DNA from: Bacteroidota bacterium
GTDB lineage: Bacteria; Bacteroidota; Bacteroidia; B-17B0; Aurantibacillaceae
Reading direction: 5' to 3'
Assembly: GCA_016708845.1 (NCBI GenBank)
Contig: JADJFB010000038.1
Location: 1-30,522 of the forward strand
DNA: 30,522 nucleotides
Translations under genes and position numbers: made by a program
Shown here: piece after piece, positions 8,753-15,815 of the stretch
Position numbering within the stretch: the first letter of the stretch is position 1
How the letters are laid out: each line of letters opens with the position of its first letter
Notes under the pieces: model-generated
The model's input: only the letters and a program-made list of their open reading frames with translations
Told to the model about the DNA's origin: nothing
Databases searched by the model: none

Positions 8753-9829
8753 TTAAATTGCATCAAAATCAACAACTAACTTTTCAGTTAATGGATGAGC
8801 TTGGCAAGTTAAAATAAAACCATCTTCAACCTCAGCATCAGTTAAGGCGAAGTTTGCATCCATTTTAGCCTTTCCTTCAATTACCTTAGCACGGCAAGTG
8901 CAGCAAACAGCGCCTTTACAGCTAAATGGCGCATCAACACCTGCATCAATAGCTGCATCTAAAATAGTTAAACCTGCAGTATTTAATTTCATCGTCGTTT
9001 CAATACCGTATTGTATAACCGTTACCTCACTGTTAACATCAGCACCAGTTACCGCATTACCTTCTGCTTTAGCAACCGCATCAGCCACCGCGCTAAAATA
9101 TTCGATATGAACTTTTTCCTTGGCAATTTTTAAATCCTCTAATCCTTGTTTAATGTTTTCCATCATTGGACCAGGACCACAAATAAAATATTCATCTGCG
9201 TTAACGCCACCGTAATTTTCAACAATAGCTTTTACTCTATCAACTGATAATAATCCTTTTTGTAAATCGCTTACTTGTGTTTTAGGGTTATCGTAAACGT
9301 TTAATACTTTTACTCTATCTGCATTTTCAGAAACAATTTTCTCAATCTCCGTTTTAAAAATCACTGAATCTTCGTCACGGTTTGCATAAACTAGAGTAAC
9401 GTTACTTTGTTTTTCGATATATAAAACACTTTTCAAAATACTCATCATAGGTGTAATACCACTTCCACCAGCAAATAACACATAATGTTTTTTGTTATTA
9501 CCTGATAAAATTGAACTAAAATTTCCCATTGGAGTCATTACCTCAACAGCATCACCTACTTTCCAAGTACGGTTCATTAAAGTTGAAGCTCGTCCGTCTT
9601 GTACTTCTTTTACAGCTACGCGTAATTCTTTTTCGCTATAAGGACTTGTACAAATACTGTATGAACGACGTAATTCTTCGCCATTCACGGTTAATTTAAC
9701 TGTAATATATTGACCTTGCTTAAATTGGTATTCGTGTTGAATTGCTAAAGGAATATCGAAAGCAATGGAAACAGCATCAGCTGTTTCTCTGCGAATATCT
9801 TTTACTTTTAAGGTGTGAAATCTTGCCAT
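8753..9829 (-). CDS. paaE: Phenylacetyl-CoA epoxidase reductase subunit PaaE
   Basis: A 358-residue ferredoxin-NADP reductase-type protein, near the usual PaaE length. The FAD-binding motif RRSYSICT is at 54-61, the NAD(P)-binding motif GGSGITP at 121-127 and CGPGPMM at 218-224. A C-terminal plant-type 2Fe-2S domain has ligands Cys304, Cys309, Cys312 and Cys342 (SCKGAVCCTC...LTC). In the known pathway PaaE passes electrons from NADPH to the PaaA di-iron centre. It is transcribed away from paaA, the two starts being 151 bases apart, so the shared region can co-regulate both. A related hydroxylase reductase is the main alternative, but the adjacent paaABC strongly supports PaaE. Confidence 0.9.
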   Translation of the reverse strand: MARFHTLKVKDIRRETADAVSIAFDIPLAIQHEYQFKQGQYITVKLTVNGEELRRSYSICTSPYSEKELRVAVKEVQDGRASTLMNRTWKVGDAVEVMTPMGNFSSILSGNNKKHYVLFAGGSGITPMMSILKSVLYIEKQSNVTLVYANRDEDSVIFKTEIEKIVSENADRVKVLNVYDNPKTQVSDLQKGLLSVDRVKAIVENYGGVNADEYFICGPGPMMENIKQGLEDLKIAKEKVHIEYFSAVADAVAKAEGNAVTGADVNSEVTVIQYGIETTMKLNTAGLTILDAAIDAGVDAPFSCKGAVCCTCRAKVIEGKAKMDANFALTDAEVEDGFILTCQAHPLTEKLVVDFDAI

Positions 9830-9848
9830 TTTTCTAATTTTAGTTGCG

Positions 9849-9856
9849 CAAAAATA
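9849..9856 (-). promoter_or_regulatory. Likely -7 element of paaE
   Basis: On the minus strand TATTTTTG matches TAnnTTTG and lies 19 bases before the paaE start. A clear TTTG -33 element at the right distance is not seen. Confidence 0.4.
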
Positions 9857-9873
9857 AAATATTAATGTGATAA

Positions 9874-9907
9874 TTAAACAGTAAATGATTTTTATTGTTT
9901 AAACAGT
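9874..9907. promoter_or_regulatory. Possible operator between paaE and paaA: direct repeat and palindrome
   Basis: TTAAACAGT occurs twice, at 9874-9882 and 9899-9907, with starts 25 bases apart. The second copy overlaps the 10-base palindrome TGTTTAAACA (9896-9905). The sites sit between the two divergent promoters, where a regulator of phenylacetate genes would be expected to bind. No regulator gene is in this cluster, and the function is inferred from position and symmetry alone. Confidence 0.35.
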
Positions 9908-9927
9908 TATAAAATGAGGATAAAACC

Positions 9928-9959
9928 TTTGAAAAAAAGCGGTCAAAAGCTTATATTTG
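9928..9959 (+). promoter_or_regulatory. Promoter of the paaABC operon
   Basis: TTTG at 9928-9931 and TATATTTG at 9952-9959, with 20 bases between, match both the sequence and spacing of the Bacteroidota housekeeping promoter (TTTG, TAnnTTTG). The ATG of paaA follows at 9981, giving a leader of about 15 bases. Confidence 0.7.
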
Positions 9960-9980
9960 TATAATTCATAAACAAAAACG

Positions 9981-10922
9981 ATGGAACTTACTCAATTTGA
10001 AGATGTATTTGAAGGCAAATTAGCCAAAAATGAAATGGTAGAGCCTAAAGATTGGATGCCGGATAATTACCGTAAGCATTTAATTCGCCAAATATCACAA
10101 CACGCGCACTCTGAAATAGTGGGAATGTTGCCAGAAGGTAATTGGATTACTCGTGCGCCAAGTTTACGCGCTAAAGTAGTTTTATTAGCTAAGGTGCAAG
10201 ACGAAGGTGGACATGGATTGTACTTATACACAGCTGCTGAAACCTTAGGTGTTAGTCGCGATGAATTATTAAATAATTTACACACTGGTAAAGCAAAATA
10301 TTCGTCTATTTTTAATTATCCAACTTTAACTTGGGCTGATATTGGTGCAGTGGGTTGGTTAGTAGATGGTGCTGCTATTATGAATCAAGTGATGTTGCAA
10401 CGTACTTCTTACGGACCTTATGCTCGTGCTATGGTTCGTATTTGCAAGGAAGAAAGCTTTCACCAACGTCAAGGTTTCGAAATTATGACTCACTTGTCAT
10501 TTGGTACTGCTGATCAAAAAGCAATGGCACAAGACGCCTTAAACCGTTGGTGGTATCCAACAATGATGATGTTTGGTCCACCAGATGCGGAATCACCAAA
10601 TAGCGAAAATGCTATGAAGTGGCGTATTAAGCGTGAAACCAACGATCAATTACGTCAAAAATTCGTCAATCAAACGGTTCCACAAGTAGAATATTTAGGC
10701 TTAACCGTTCCAGATGCAAACTTAAAATGGAACGAAGCTAAAAAAGGATACGATTACAGCGAGCCAAATTGGGCTGAATTTAAACAAGTAATTAGCGGAA
10801 ACGGCCCATGCAATAAAGAACGTTTAGCGGCTCGTAACAAAGCGCATGATGAAGGCGCTTGGGTAAGGGAAGCAGCGCAAGCTTTTGCTAAAAAACGTAA
10901 AGAAGTATACGAAGCAGCTTAA
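9981..10922 (+). CDS. paaA: 1,2-phenylacetyl-CoA epoxidase catalytic subunit PaaA
   Basis: A 313-residue ferritin-like di-iron oxygenase subunit, close to the 309 residues of the E. coli protein. Likely iron ligands are Glu45 (HAHSEI), Glu75 and His78 (DEGGHG), Asp129 (VDG), and Glu158 with His161 (KEESFH). The rest (WITRAPSLRAKVVLLAKVQDEGG, TSYGPYARAMVRICKEE) is typical PaaA. With PaaB, PaaC and PaaE it inserts one oxygen atom into the ring of phenylacetyl-CoA to give the 1,2-epoxide, in the cytoplasm. It is the first gene of the operon, behind a clear promoter, with paaB 67 bases downstream across a small palindrome. The reading frame is intact. Confidence 0.95.
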   Translation: MELTQFEDVFEGKLAKNEMVEPKDWMPDNYRKHLIRQISQHAHSEIVGMLPEGNWITRAPSLRAKVVLLAKVQDEGGHGLYLYTAAETLGVSRDELLNNLHTGKAKYSSIFNYPTLTWADIGAVGWLVDGAAIMNQVMLQRTSYGPYARAMVRICKEESFHQRQGFEIMTHLSFGTADQKAMAQDALNRWWYPTMMMFGPPDAESPNSENAMKWRIKRETNDQLRQKFVNQTVPQVEYLGLTVPDANLKWNEAKKGYDYSEPNWAEFKQVISGNGPCNKERLAARNKAHDEGAWVREAAQAFAKKRKEVYEAA

Positions 10923-10926
10923 ATAC

Positions 10927-10952
10927 GGTGACTTCGACTCCGCTCAGTCACC
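10927..10952. repeat. REP-like extragenic palindrome between paaA and paaB
   Basis: GGTGACT / AGTCACC form a 7-base stem around the core TCGACTCCGCTC. CTTCGACTCCGCTCAG-type cores are widespread dispersed palindromes in Bacteroidota genomes (recognised from experience, not searched). It sits 5 bases after the paaA stop, where it could stabilise the 3' end of paaA or adjust paaA:paaB dosage. Confidence 0.6.
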
Positions 10953-10989
10953 AAACAAAATAAAACTACTAAACACTAAATAGAATACA

Positions 10990-11277
10990 ATGTCAGATAA
11001 TCAAGGCCCAGTTTGGGAAATATTTTTACAAAAAAAAGCAGGGCAACCCTTTGTACACTGCGGAAGTTTACATGCATTTGATAAAGAAATGGCTTTACAA
11101 AATGCCAGAGATTTATACACTCGTCGTGGAGAAGGAGTTTCGATTTGGGCAGTACCATCTAATGCTATTGTAGCTAGTAGCCCAGAAGATATCGGTCCTT
11201 TCTTCGAGCCTTCAAACGATAAAGTATATCGTCATCCTACGTTTTATCAAATTCCGGATGCTATTGGGCATATGTAA
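10990..11277 (+). CDS. paaB: Phenylacetyl-CoA epoxidase subunit PaaB
   Basis: A 95-residue protein, the same length as E. coli PaaB. It has the family pattern WEIFLQKKAGQPFVHCGSLHA near the N-terminus, then ALQNARDLYTRRGEGVSIWAVPS, IVASSPEDIGPFF and a C-terminal KVYRHPTFYQIPDAIGHM. PaaB is a small non-catalytic subunit that bridges the PaaAC heterodimers in the multicomponent monooxygenase. Its place between paaA and paaC is the canonical order. The ATG at 10990 directly precedes the conserved region. The 91-base gap to paaC holds no gene; it contains a GCGATGCGAAATCTCGG sequence that may be half of a decayed dispersed palindrome. Confidence 0.95.
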   Translation: MSDNQGPVWEIFLQKKAGQPFVHCGSLHAFDKEMALQNARDLYTRRGEGVSIWAVPSNAIVASSPEDIGPFFEPSNDKVYRHPTFYQIPDAIGHM

Positions 11278-11368
11278 TTTTAGACATTTAAGAGACAAGA
11301 CTTAAGGATAAACTTATCAAACTTTCAATAATTTAAAAAACGCGATGCGAAATCTCGGTTGAAACAAA

Positions 11369-12127
11369 ATGACAACACAAGAAGCATTATTTAATTATAC
11401 ATTACGATTAGGAGATACTAACTTAATCTTAGCACAACGTTTAAGTGAGTGGACAGGCCACGGTCCTTTTTTAGAAGAAGATCTAGCTTTAACTAACATT
11501 GCTCTAGATATTACAGGTGCAGCAAAATCATTATTAGAATATGCTTCAACGATTGAAAATAAAGGCAGAAGCGCCGATGATTTAGCTTATTTCAGAAATG
11601 ATAGACAGTTTTTTAATGCCCAAATAACAGAACAACCAAATGGCGATTATGCCAAAACCATTGCTCGTCAAGCAATCATGGACTGTTTTGATTATTATTT
11701 TTTTACAGAATTAGCAAAAAGTAAAGACGAAACTTTAGCTGGCATTGCCCAAAAATCAATTAAAGAAGTAACCTATCATTTACGTCATACTTCATCTTGG
11801 TTAGAACGTTTTGGTGATGGTACTGAAGAAAGTCATAATAAAGCACAAACTGCTATTAACCAATTATGGCAATATACTGGTGAGTTATTTGAAATGAACG
11901 AAGTAGATGAAATTTTATTAAAAGAAGGTATCGCTGTTGATTTGAATTTAGTGAAATCCAAATGGGAAAAACACATGGCTGATTTATTAGTAAAATGTAC
12001 TTTAACTCAACCAGAAAATGTATTTATGCAAACTGGTAGCCGTAAAGGAATTCATACAGAGCATTTGGCATTTATTTTAGCAGAGATGCAAGCTTTGCCA
12101 AGAATGTATCCTGATGCTAAATGGTAA
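11369..12127 (+). CDS. paaC: Phenylacetyl-CoA epoxidase structural subunit PaaC
   Basis: A 252-residue ferritin-like protein (248 in E. coli). Diagnostic stretches are LRLGDTNLILAQRLSEWTGHGPFLEEDLALTNIALD near the N-terminus, ITEQPNGDYAKTIARQ in the middle, YHLRHTSSWLERFGDGTEES, and the C-terminal GRKGIHTEHLAFILAEMQALPRMYPDAKW. PaaC resembles PaaA in fold but lacks a working di-iron site and acts as a structural partner of PaaA. It is the third gene of the paa operon. A secreted GldM-C-like gene starts 16 bases after its stop, where paaD is expected directly in many organisms. Confidence 0.94.
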   Translation: MTTQEALFNYTLRLGDTNLILAQRLSEWTGHGPFLEEDLALTNIALDITGAAKSLLEYASTIENKGRSADDLAYFRNDRQFFNAQITEQPNGDYAKTIARQAIMDCFDYYFFTELAKSKDETLAGIAQKSIKEVTYHLRHTSSWLERFGDGTEESHNKAQTAINQLWQYTGELFEMNEVDEILLKEGIAVDLNLVKSKWEKHMADLLVKCTLTQPENVFMQTGSRKGIHTEHLAFILAEMQALPRMYPDAKW

Positions 12128-12143
12128 TTTTAATTTATTTTGT

Positions 12144-12488
12144 ATGAAATTATTTTATGTACTAATTTTTGTTTGCATCAGTGCTTTAAGTTTTTCGCAA
12201 GGCGATAGAACCGAAAAAATAAAAATTACAAAATCACTATTTTCGAAAGTAAAAACTTTACAAGAATTACTGCCTTCTATACCTAAAGAATGTCCTGTCT
12301 CTGAATATCAATTTGCAATTGACACTCCTGAATCAAAAAGGAACATCAAAATGAAAAGCAATGAAATTACTGGCGACATAAAATCAATTGTGAAAGAGAT
12401 GAAAGGTGGGCAAAAAATATTTATTGAAAATATTAAATCAGATTGCAAAACAGAATTTAAGAAGAACTATATATTAGTGATTATCTAA
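12144..12488 (+). CDS. Secreted protein with GldM C-terminal-like domain
   Basis: A 114-residue protein from the ATG at 12144. The first 20 residues are a signal peptide (LFYVLIFVCISALSFSQ). The mature part ends with GDIKSIVKEMKGGQKIFIENIKSD...YILVII, which resembles the C-terminal domain of the gliding/T9SS protein GldM, where a last beta hairpin carries a G(Q)(K/R)(I/V)(Y/F)(I/F)E(N/D)IK motif. Only this single domain is present, so it is not GldM itself. The stop overlaps the next ATG (TAATG), suggesting translational coupling to the membrane peptide. Its placement between paaC and paaD is unexpected and no function in phenylacetate degradation is evident. The domain match is by eye. Confidence 0.6.
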   Translation: MKLFYVLIFVCISALSFSQGDRTEKIKITKSLFSKVKTLQELLPSIPKECPVSEYQFAIDTPESKRNIKMKSNEITGDIKSIVKEMKGGQKIFIENIKSDCKTEFKKNYILVII

Positions 12489-12595
12489 TGAGCTTTAAAG
12501 AATCCTGGAAAAAAATATCGCCTTACTTTGTAGATGTTTGGCAATACATTGTGATTATCATCATCATGATTATTGCGGCTATATTTATTTTATAA
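12488..12595 (+). CDS. 35-residue single-pass membrane peptide
   Basis: The ATG at 12488 shares its A with the stop codon of the preceding gene (TAATG), a common coupling arrangement. The peptide has an amphipathic, lysine-containing N-terminal half (MSFKESWKKISPYFVDVWQ) and a strongly hydrophobic half (YIVIIIIMIIAAIFIL) long enough to cross a membrane once, ending right after the helix. No family is recognised. Support comes from the tight coupling and from the TM pattern, which would be unusual for a random frame. It lies 51 bases before paaD. Confidence 0.45.
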   Translation: MSFKESWKKISPYFVDVWQYIVIIIIMIIAAIFIL

Positions 12596-12646
12596 TTACT
12601 CAAAACTCTCTTCGCAATAAATCTCTGTGATCTTTGCGGTTAAAAA

Positions 12647-13135
12647 ATGAAAACCAAAGAACACATACTTTCATTACTTTCTGAAATTCCTGATCCAGAA
12701 ATTCCAGTCATTTCTATCATCGAATAAGGCGTTATTAGAGATATTAATATTACTGACGAGGTGTCGGTTACTTTAAAAATCACCCCTACATACTCTGGTT
12801 GCCCAGCCATGAAACAGATAGAAGATGATGTGCGAAAAAAATTGACAGAAAATGGGTTCACCAAGAGCACGATTAACACAATTTTCTCTCCACCTTGGAC
12901 AACCGATTGGATTACATCCGAAGCCAAAGAAAAACTAAGAATTTACGGTATCGCACCGCCAGAACATAGCACTGAAGATAAAAGCTGGCTAACTGGTAAA
13001 ACTAAAAATATCGCTTGTCCTCGCTGCAAATCTCAAAACACCAAATTAATTTCCCAATTTGGTAGCACGGCTTGTAAAGCTTTACATCAATGTGAAGATT
13101 GTTTGGAGCCCTTTGATTATTTCAAATGTATTTAA
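12647..13135 (+). CDS. paaD: Phenylacetate-CoA oxygenase subunit PaaD, in-frame stop codon
   Basis: Read through its internal stop, this gives about 162 residues, the usual PaaD length. The N-terminal DUF59/MIP18-like domain has LSEIPDPEIPVISIIE, then TAA at 12725-12727 where family members have Leu (E-L-G), then GVIRDI, ITPTYSGCPAMKQIEDDV. The C-terminal cysteine-rich part has CPRC, STACKALHQCEDCLEPFDYFKC, probably a metal site. PaaD-like proteins are thought to help mature the iron centre of the PaaABCE enzyme. One T-to-A change (TTA to TAA) would explain the stop, and the rest of the frame is clean. A conventional annotation would begin at an internal ATG and miss the first domain. It could be a miscalled base or a recent nonsense mutation. 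Confidence 0.8.
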
Positions 13136-13199
13136 TTTCGACTAAACTTTATTTTTTAGTTACGAAATAAGTATTATCTTAGCTTAAAGTCTTTTGAGC

Positions 13200-14683
13200 A
13201 TGGTAAGCAAATCTTTTTTCAACCTCATCGTCAATAATTTTTTAGAACATGTTTTTGTTTTAAATAATAAACGAGAAATTATTTTTCAAACAGCAAATAA
13301 TAGCTCATTGTTAGGCTATAGCGACGAAGAAATCTTAAAAGATGGATTCCAATCCTTATTTATTAATCCTCTTTTTTTATTTGATGAAGCATTGGATAAA
13401 GCCATGAAATATGGTGAATATTACAATACAGAAAACTTTAAACACAAAACTAAAAAATTCATCAATATTGCTTTCCGAATTTTATATCAAGAAGATGAAG
13501 CTAACAGCGAATCGTATTTTGTGTTCTATTTACGTGATAATACCCAACAAAATTTAGTACGGAAAGATATCATTAAAAAAAGTTTGACGATTGAAAATCT
13601 TGCTAAATCTCGTAAAATTAGAGATGGCCAATTGAATGAAGCTATTTATGAAATACTAGAATCATCCTCAAGAGCTATGCAAACTACACGGGTAAATGCA
13701 TGGTTATTTGATACCGAAAAAACTCAAATCCAATGTATTGGAAATTTTGATGCCCGAGAAAACAAACTAGTACCACAAACAGCATTGCCTCGTATTGCTA
13801 TGCCTTTGTATTTTAGTTTATTTGAAACCGAAAAAATAATCATCACTCGAAATACACTAACGGAAACTAAAACCGCAGAGCTTTATGAATTTTATTTAAA
13901 GCCACATGATATTCAATCCCTGATGGATGTTCCAGTTAGGATTGAAGGAGAAATGGTTGGCGTTATTTGTTTTGAAAACGTTGGATGTCCCCGAGAGTGG
14001 ACTTTGCAAGAACAAAAATATGGCTTAGTTGCTGCACAAATGCTATCATTAACCTAGCAAAACAAGCTTTAGAATTAGCATTAGACGAAAAAAATATTCT
14101 ATTACAAGAAGTAAATCATCGTGTGAAAAATAATTTAAGTATTGTAGCAAGCTTAATGAATTTACAAAGCGAGAAATCAAACGACGATTATCATAAACAA
14201 TTATTTATGGAATGTCGTAATCGTTTAGATTCTATTGCCGCGGTTCATGAATTAATTTATAAAGCAAAATCCTATTCTCATATTAATTTTAAAGAATACC
14301 TCAACCAAATTATTGAACATATTTCTGATTCATATAAGTCCTTTGAGCATATTAAAATCATAAAAGGCATTACGGAAGTTGATATAGATATTTCGGCAGC
14401 TATTCCTTTAGCTTTAATCGTTAACAAATTAATTACCAACGCCTATAAACACGCTTTTTCAAACAAAACAGAAGGCGTTATCGAAATTTTATTAGTTGAA
14501 AATAACAAACAAGTGTTTTTAACCATTAAAGATAATGGGCAAGGATTTGACAAAACAGTTATTCCTAAAAACTCTATTGGAATGGAGATTTTAGGCGGTT
14601 TAATTGAACAAATTAATGGTACTTGTAATTTAACTAGCGACGAAAAAGGAACTCAATATAAAATTTCGTTTTCCAAAAAATAA
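13200..14683 (+). CDS. Sensor histidine kinase (PAS-like, GAF, HisKA_2/HATPase), frameshift
   Basis: About 490 residues in two frames. The first part (13200 to about 14040) has a PAS-like domain (NKREIIFQTANNSSLLGYSDEEILKDG) and a GAF-like domain (residues about 150-285, ...VNAWLFD, MDVPVRIEGEMVGVICFENVG). The second frame runs from about 14040 with the HisKA_2 H-box (LLQEVNHRVKNNLSIVASLMNLQSE), N-box LIVNKLITNAYKHAF, G1 box DNGQGFD and G2 region SIGMEILGGLIEQI. No transmembrane segment is seen, so a cytoplasmic sensor is likely. The break falls between the GAF domain and the kinase core, near 14035-14055. No response regulator is adjacent. Its place between paaD and paaG suggests, but does not show, a link to aromatic sensing. 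ATG at 13200 was chosen over the TTG two codons earlier. Confidence 0.75.
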
Positions 14684-14708
14684 ATCCCAATTTTAGCTCG
14701 TTGTCTAG

Positions 14709-14866
14709 CCACATAGGCACATAGTGAATGCAAAAGTTATTGTTTTATAAATAAAAAAAACAGTAATTTTAACACCATAACTATGTGTTTGAAGCTATGC
14801 TTCAAAACTATAAAAGATTAAAACAACCAATATTTGTAAAACTACTTAAACCTATGTTTCTATGTG
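14709..14866. repeat. Dispersed intergenic repeat with CACATAG inverted ends (copy 1)
   Basis: The left arm CACATAGGCACATAG (14710-14724) and right arm CTATGTTTCTATGTG (14852-14866) are inverted copies with 13 of 15 bases matching. In the centre is a perfect hairpin, TTTGAAGC / GCTTCAAA (14788-14806), with a TAT loop. A second element of the same plan lies at 25405-25577. Both are in intergenic space. It fills the 215-base gap between the sensor kinase and paaG, and no ORF is inside. Confidence 0.6.
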
Positions 14867-14898
14867 TTTAAAAAACATAGAAAATAAAAAGACCTATT

Positions 14899-15675
14899 AT
14901 GAGCTACATACTTTCTCAATTACAAGATAAAGTCATGGTTATTACTTTAAACCGTGCAGATAAATTCAATAGTTTTAATCGCGAAATGGCTTTGGAACTT
15001 CAAAGCGTTTTAGATAAAGCAGAAGCTGATGATAATGTTAGAGCCATTGTATTAACTGGAACTGGCAAAGCTTTTTGTGCAGGACAAGATTTAGCAGAAG
15101 CTATTGACCCTAACGGACCAGGCATAGCAAAAATAGTGGACGAGCATTACAATCCCATTATTTTAAGAATCCGTAAAATTGAAAAACCAATTATTGCTGC
15201 TGTAAATGGTGTTGCAGCTGGAGCAGGAGCAAATATTGCATTGGCTTGCGATATTGTAACCGCTACAAACTCTGCTTCTTTTATTCAAGCATTTAGTAAA
15301 ATTGGTTTAATACCAGATAGCGGCGGAACATTTTTCTTACCTCGTTTAGTTGGTTTTCAAAGAGCAACTGCTTTAATGATGACTGGCGACAAAGTAATGG
15401 CAACCGAAGCTCAACAAATGGGTATGATTTATAAAGTATTTGCTGATGAAACCTTTATGGCGGATGTTTTGGCTTTTGCGAATACATTAGCCAATATGCC
15501 AACAAAAGCAATGGGCTTAACCAAGCGTTTATTAAACGAAAGCTTATTTAACACACACGATAAACAATTAGCTCGCGAAGGAATAATACAAGTAGACGCA
15601 GCTTCTACATCAGATTACGCCGAAGGTGTAAATGCCTTTTTAGAAAAGCGTAAGCCTGAGTTTAAAGGAAAATAA
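14899..15675 (+). CDS. paaG: 1,2-epoxyphenylacetyl-CoA isomerase PaaG
   Basis: A 258-residue crotonase-fold protein. Motifs are LNRADKFNSFNREM near 18-30, the oxyanion-hole segments GKAFCAGQDLAEA (57-69) and AAVNGVAAGAGANIALACD (100-118), and IGLIPDSGGTFFLPRLVG (135-152), in which Asp140 matches the catalytic aspartate position of PaaG-type isomerases. PaaG converts the ring epoxide made by PaaABCE to the oxepin-CoA, in the cytoplasm. Ordinary enoyl-CoA hydratases have Glu where this protein has Pro-Asp, which supports PaaG over PaaF. It is separated from paaD by the sensor kinase and a dispersed repeat, and is followed by a strong terminator. Confidence 0.88.
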   Translation: MSYILSQLQDKVMVITLNRADKFNSFNREMALELQSVLDKAEADDNVRAIVLTGTGKAFCAGQDLAEAIDPNGPGIAKIVDEHYNPIILRIRKIEKPIIAAVNGVAAGAGANIALACDIVTATNSASFIQAFSKIGLIPDSGGTFFLPRLVGFQRATALMMTGDKVMATEAQQMGMIYKVFADETFMADVLAFANTLANMPTKAMGLTKRLLNESLFNTHDKQLAREGIIQVDAASTSDYAEGVNAFLEKRKPEFKGK

Positions 15676-15690
15676 TCTCTTTTTATATTC

Positions 15691-15729
15691 AACCCTGCCA
15701 GCGTTTAGAATACTGGCAGGGTTTTGTTT
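15691..15729 (+). terminator. Rho-independent terminator after paaG
   Basis: AACCCTGCCAG (15691-15701) pairs perfectly with CTGGCAGGGTT (15713-15723) around an 11-base loop, followed by TTGTTTTT. It closes the paa locus. Confidence 0.9.
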
Positions 15730-15815
15730 TTCCAATACGTTATTAAACCTCCTATTGTTTACAATTTTTTTGTATCCCACACCTTAAAAGTCGTTATAAC
15801 CTTAATTTTACTGTT

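Noticed and set aside
12601..12646. Sequence before paaD (CTCTGTGATCTTTGCGGTT) as a ribosome switch or promoter
   Set aside because: It resembles a common dispersed Bacteroidota intergenic sequence, but no fold or -33/-7 pair could be supported.
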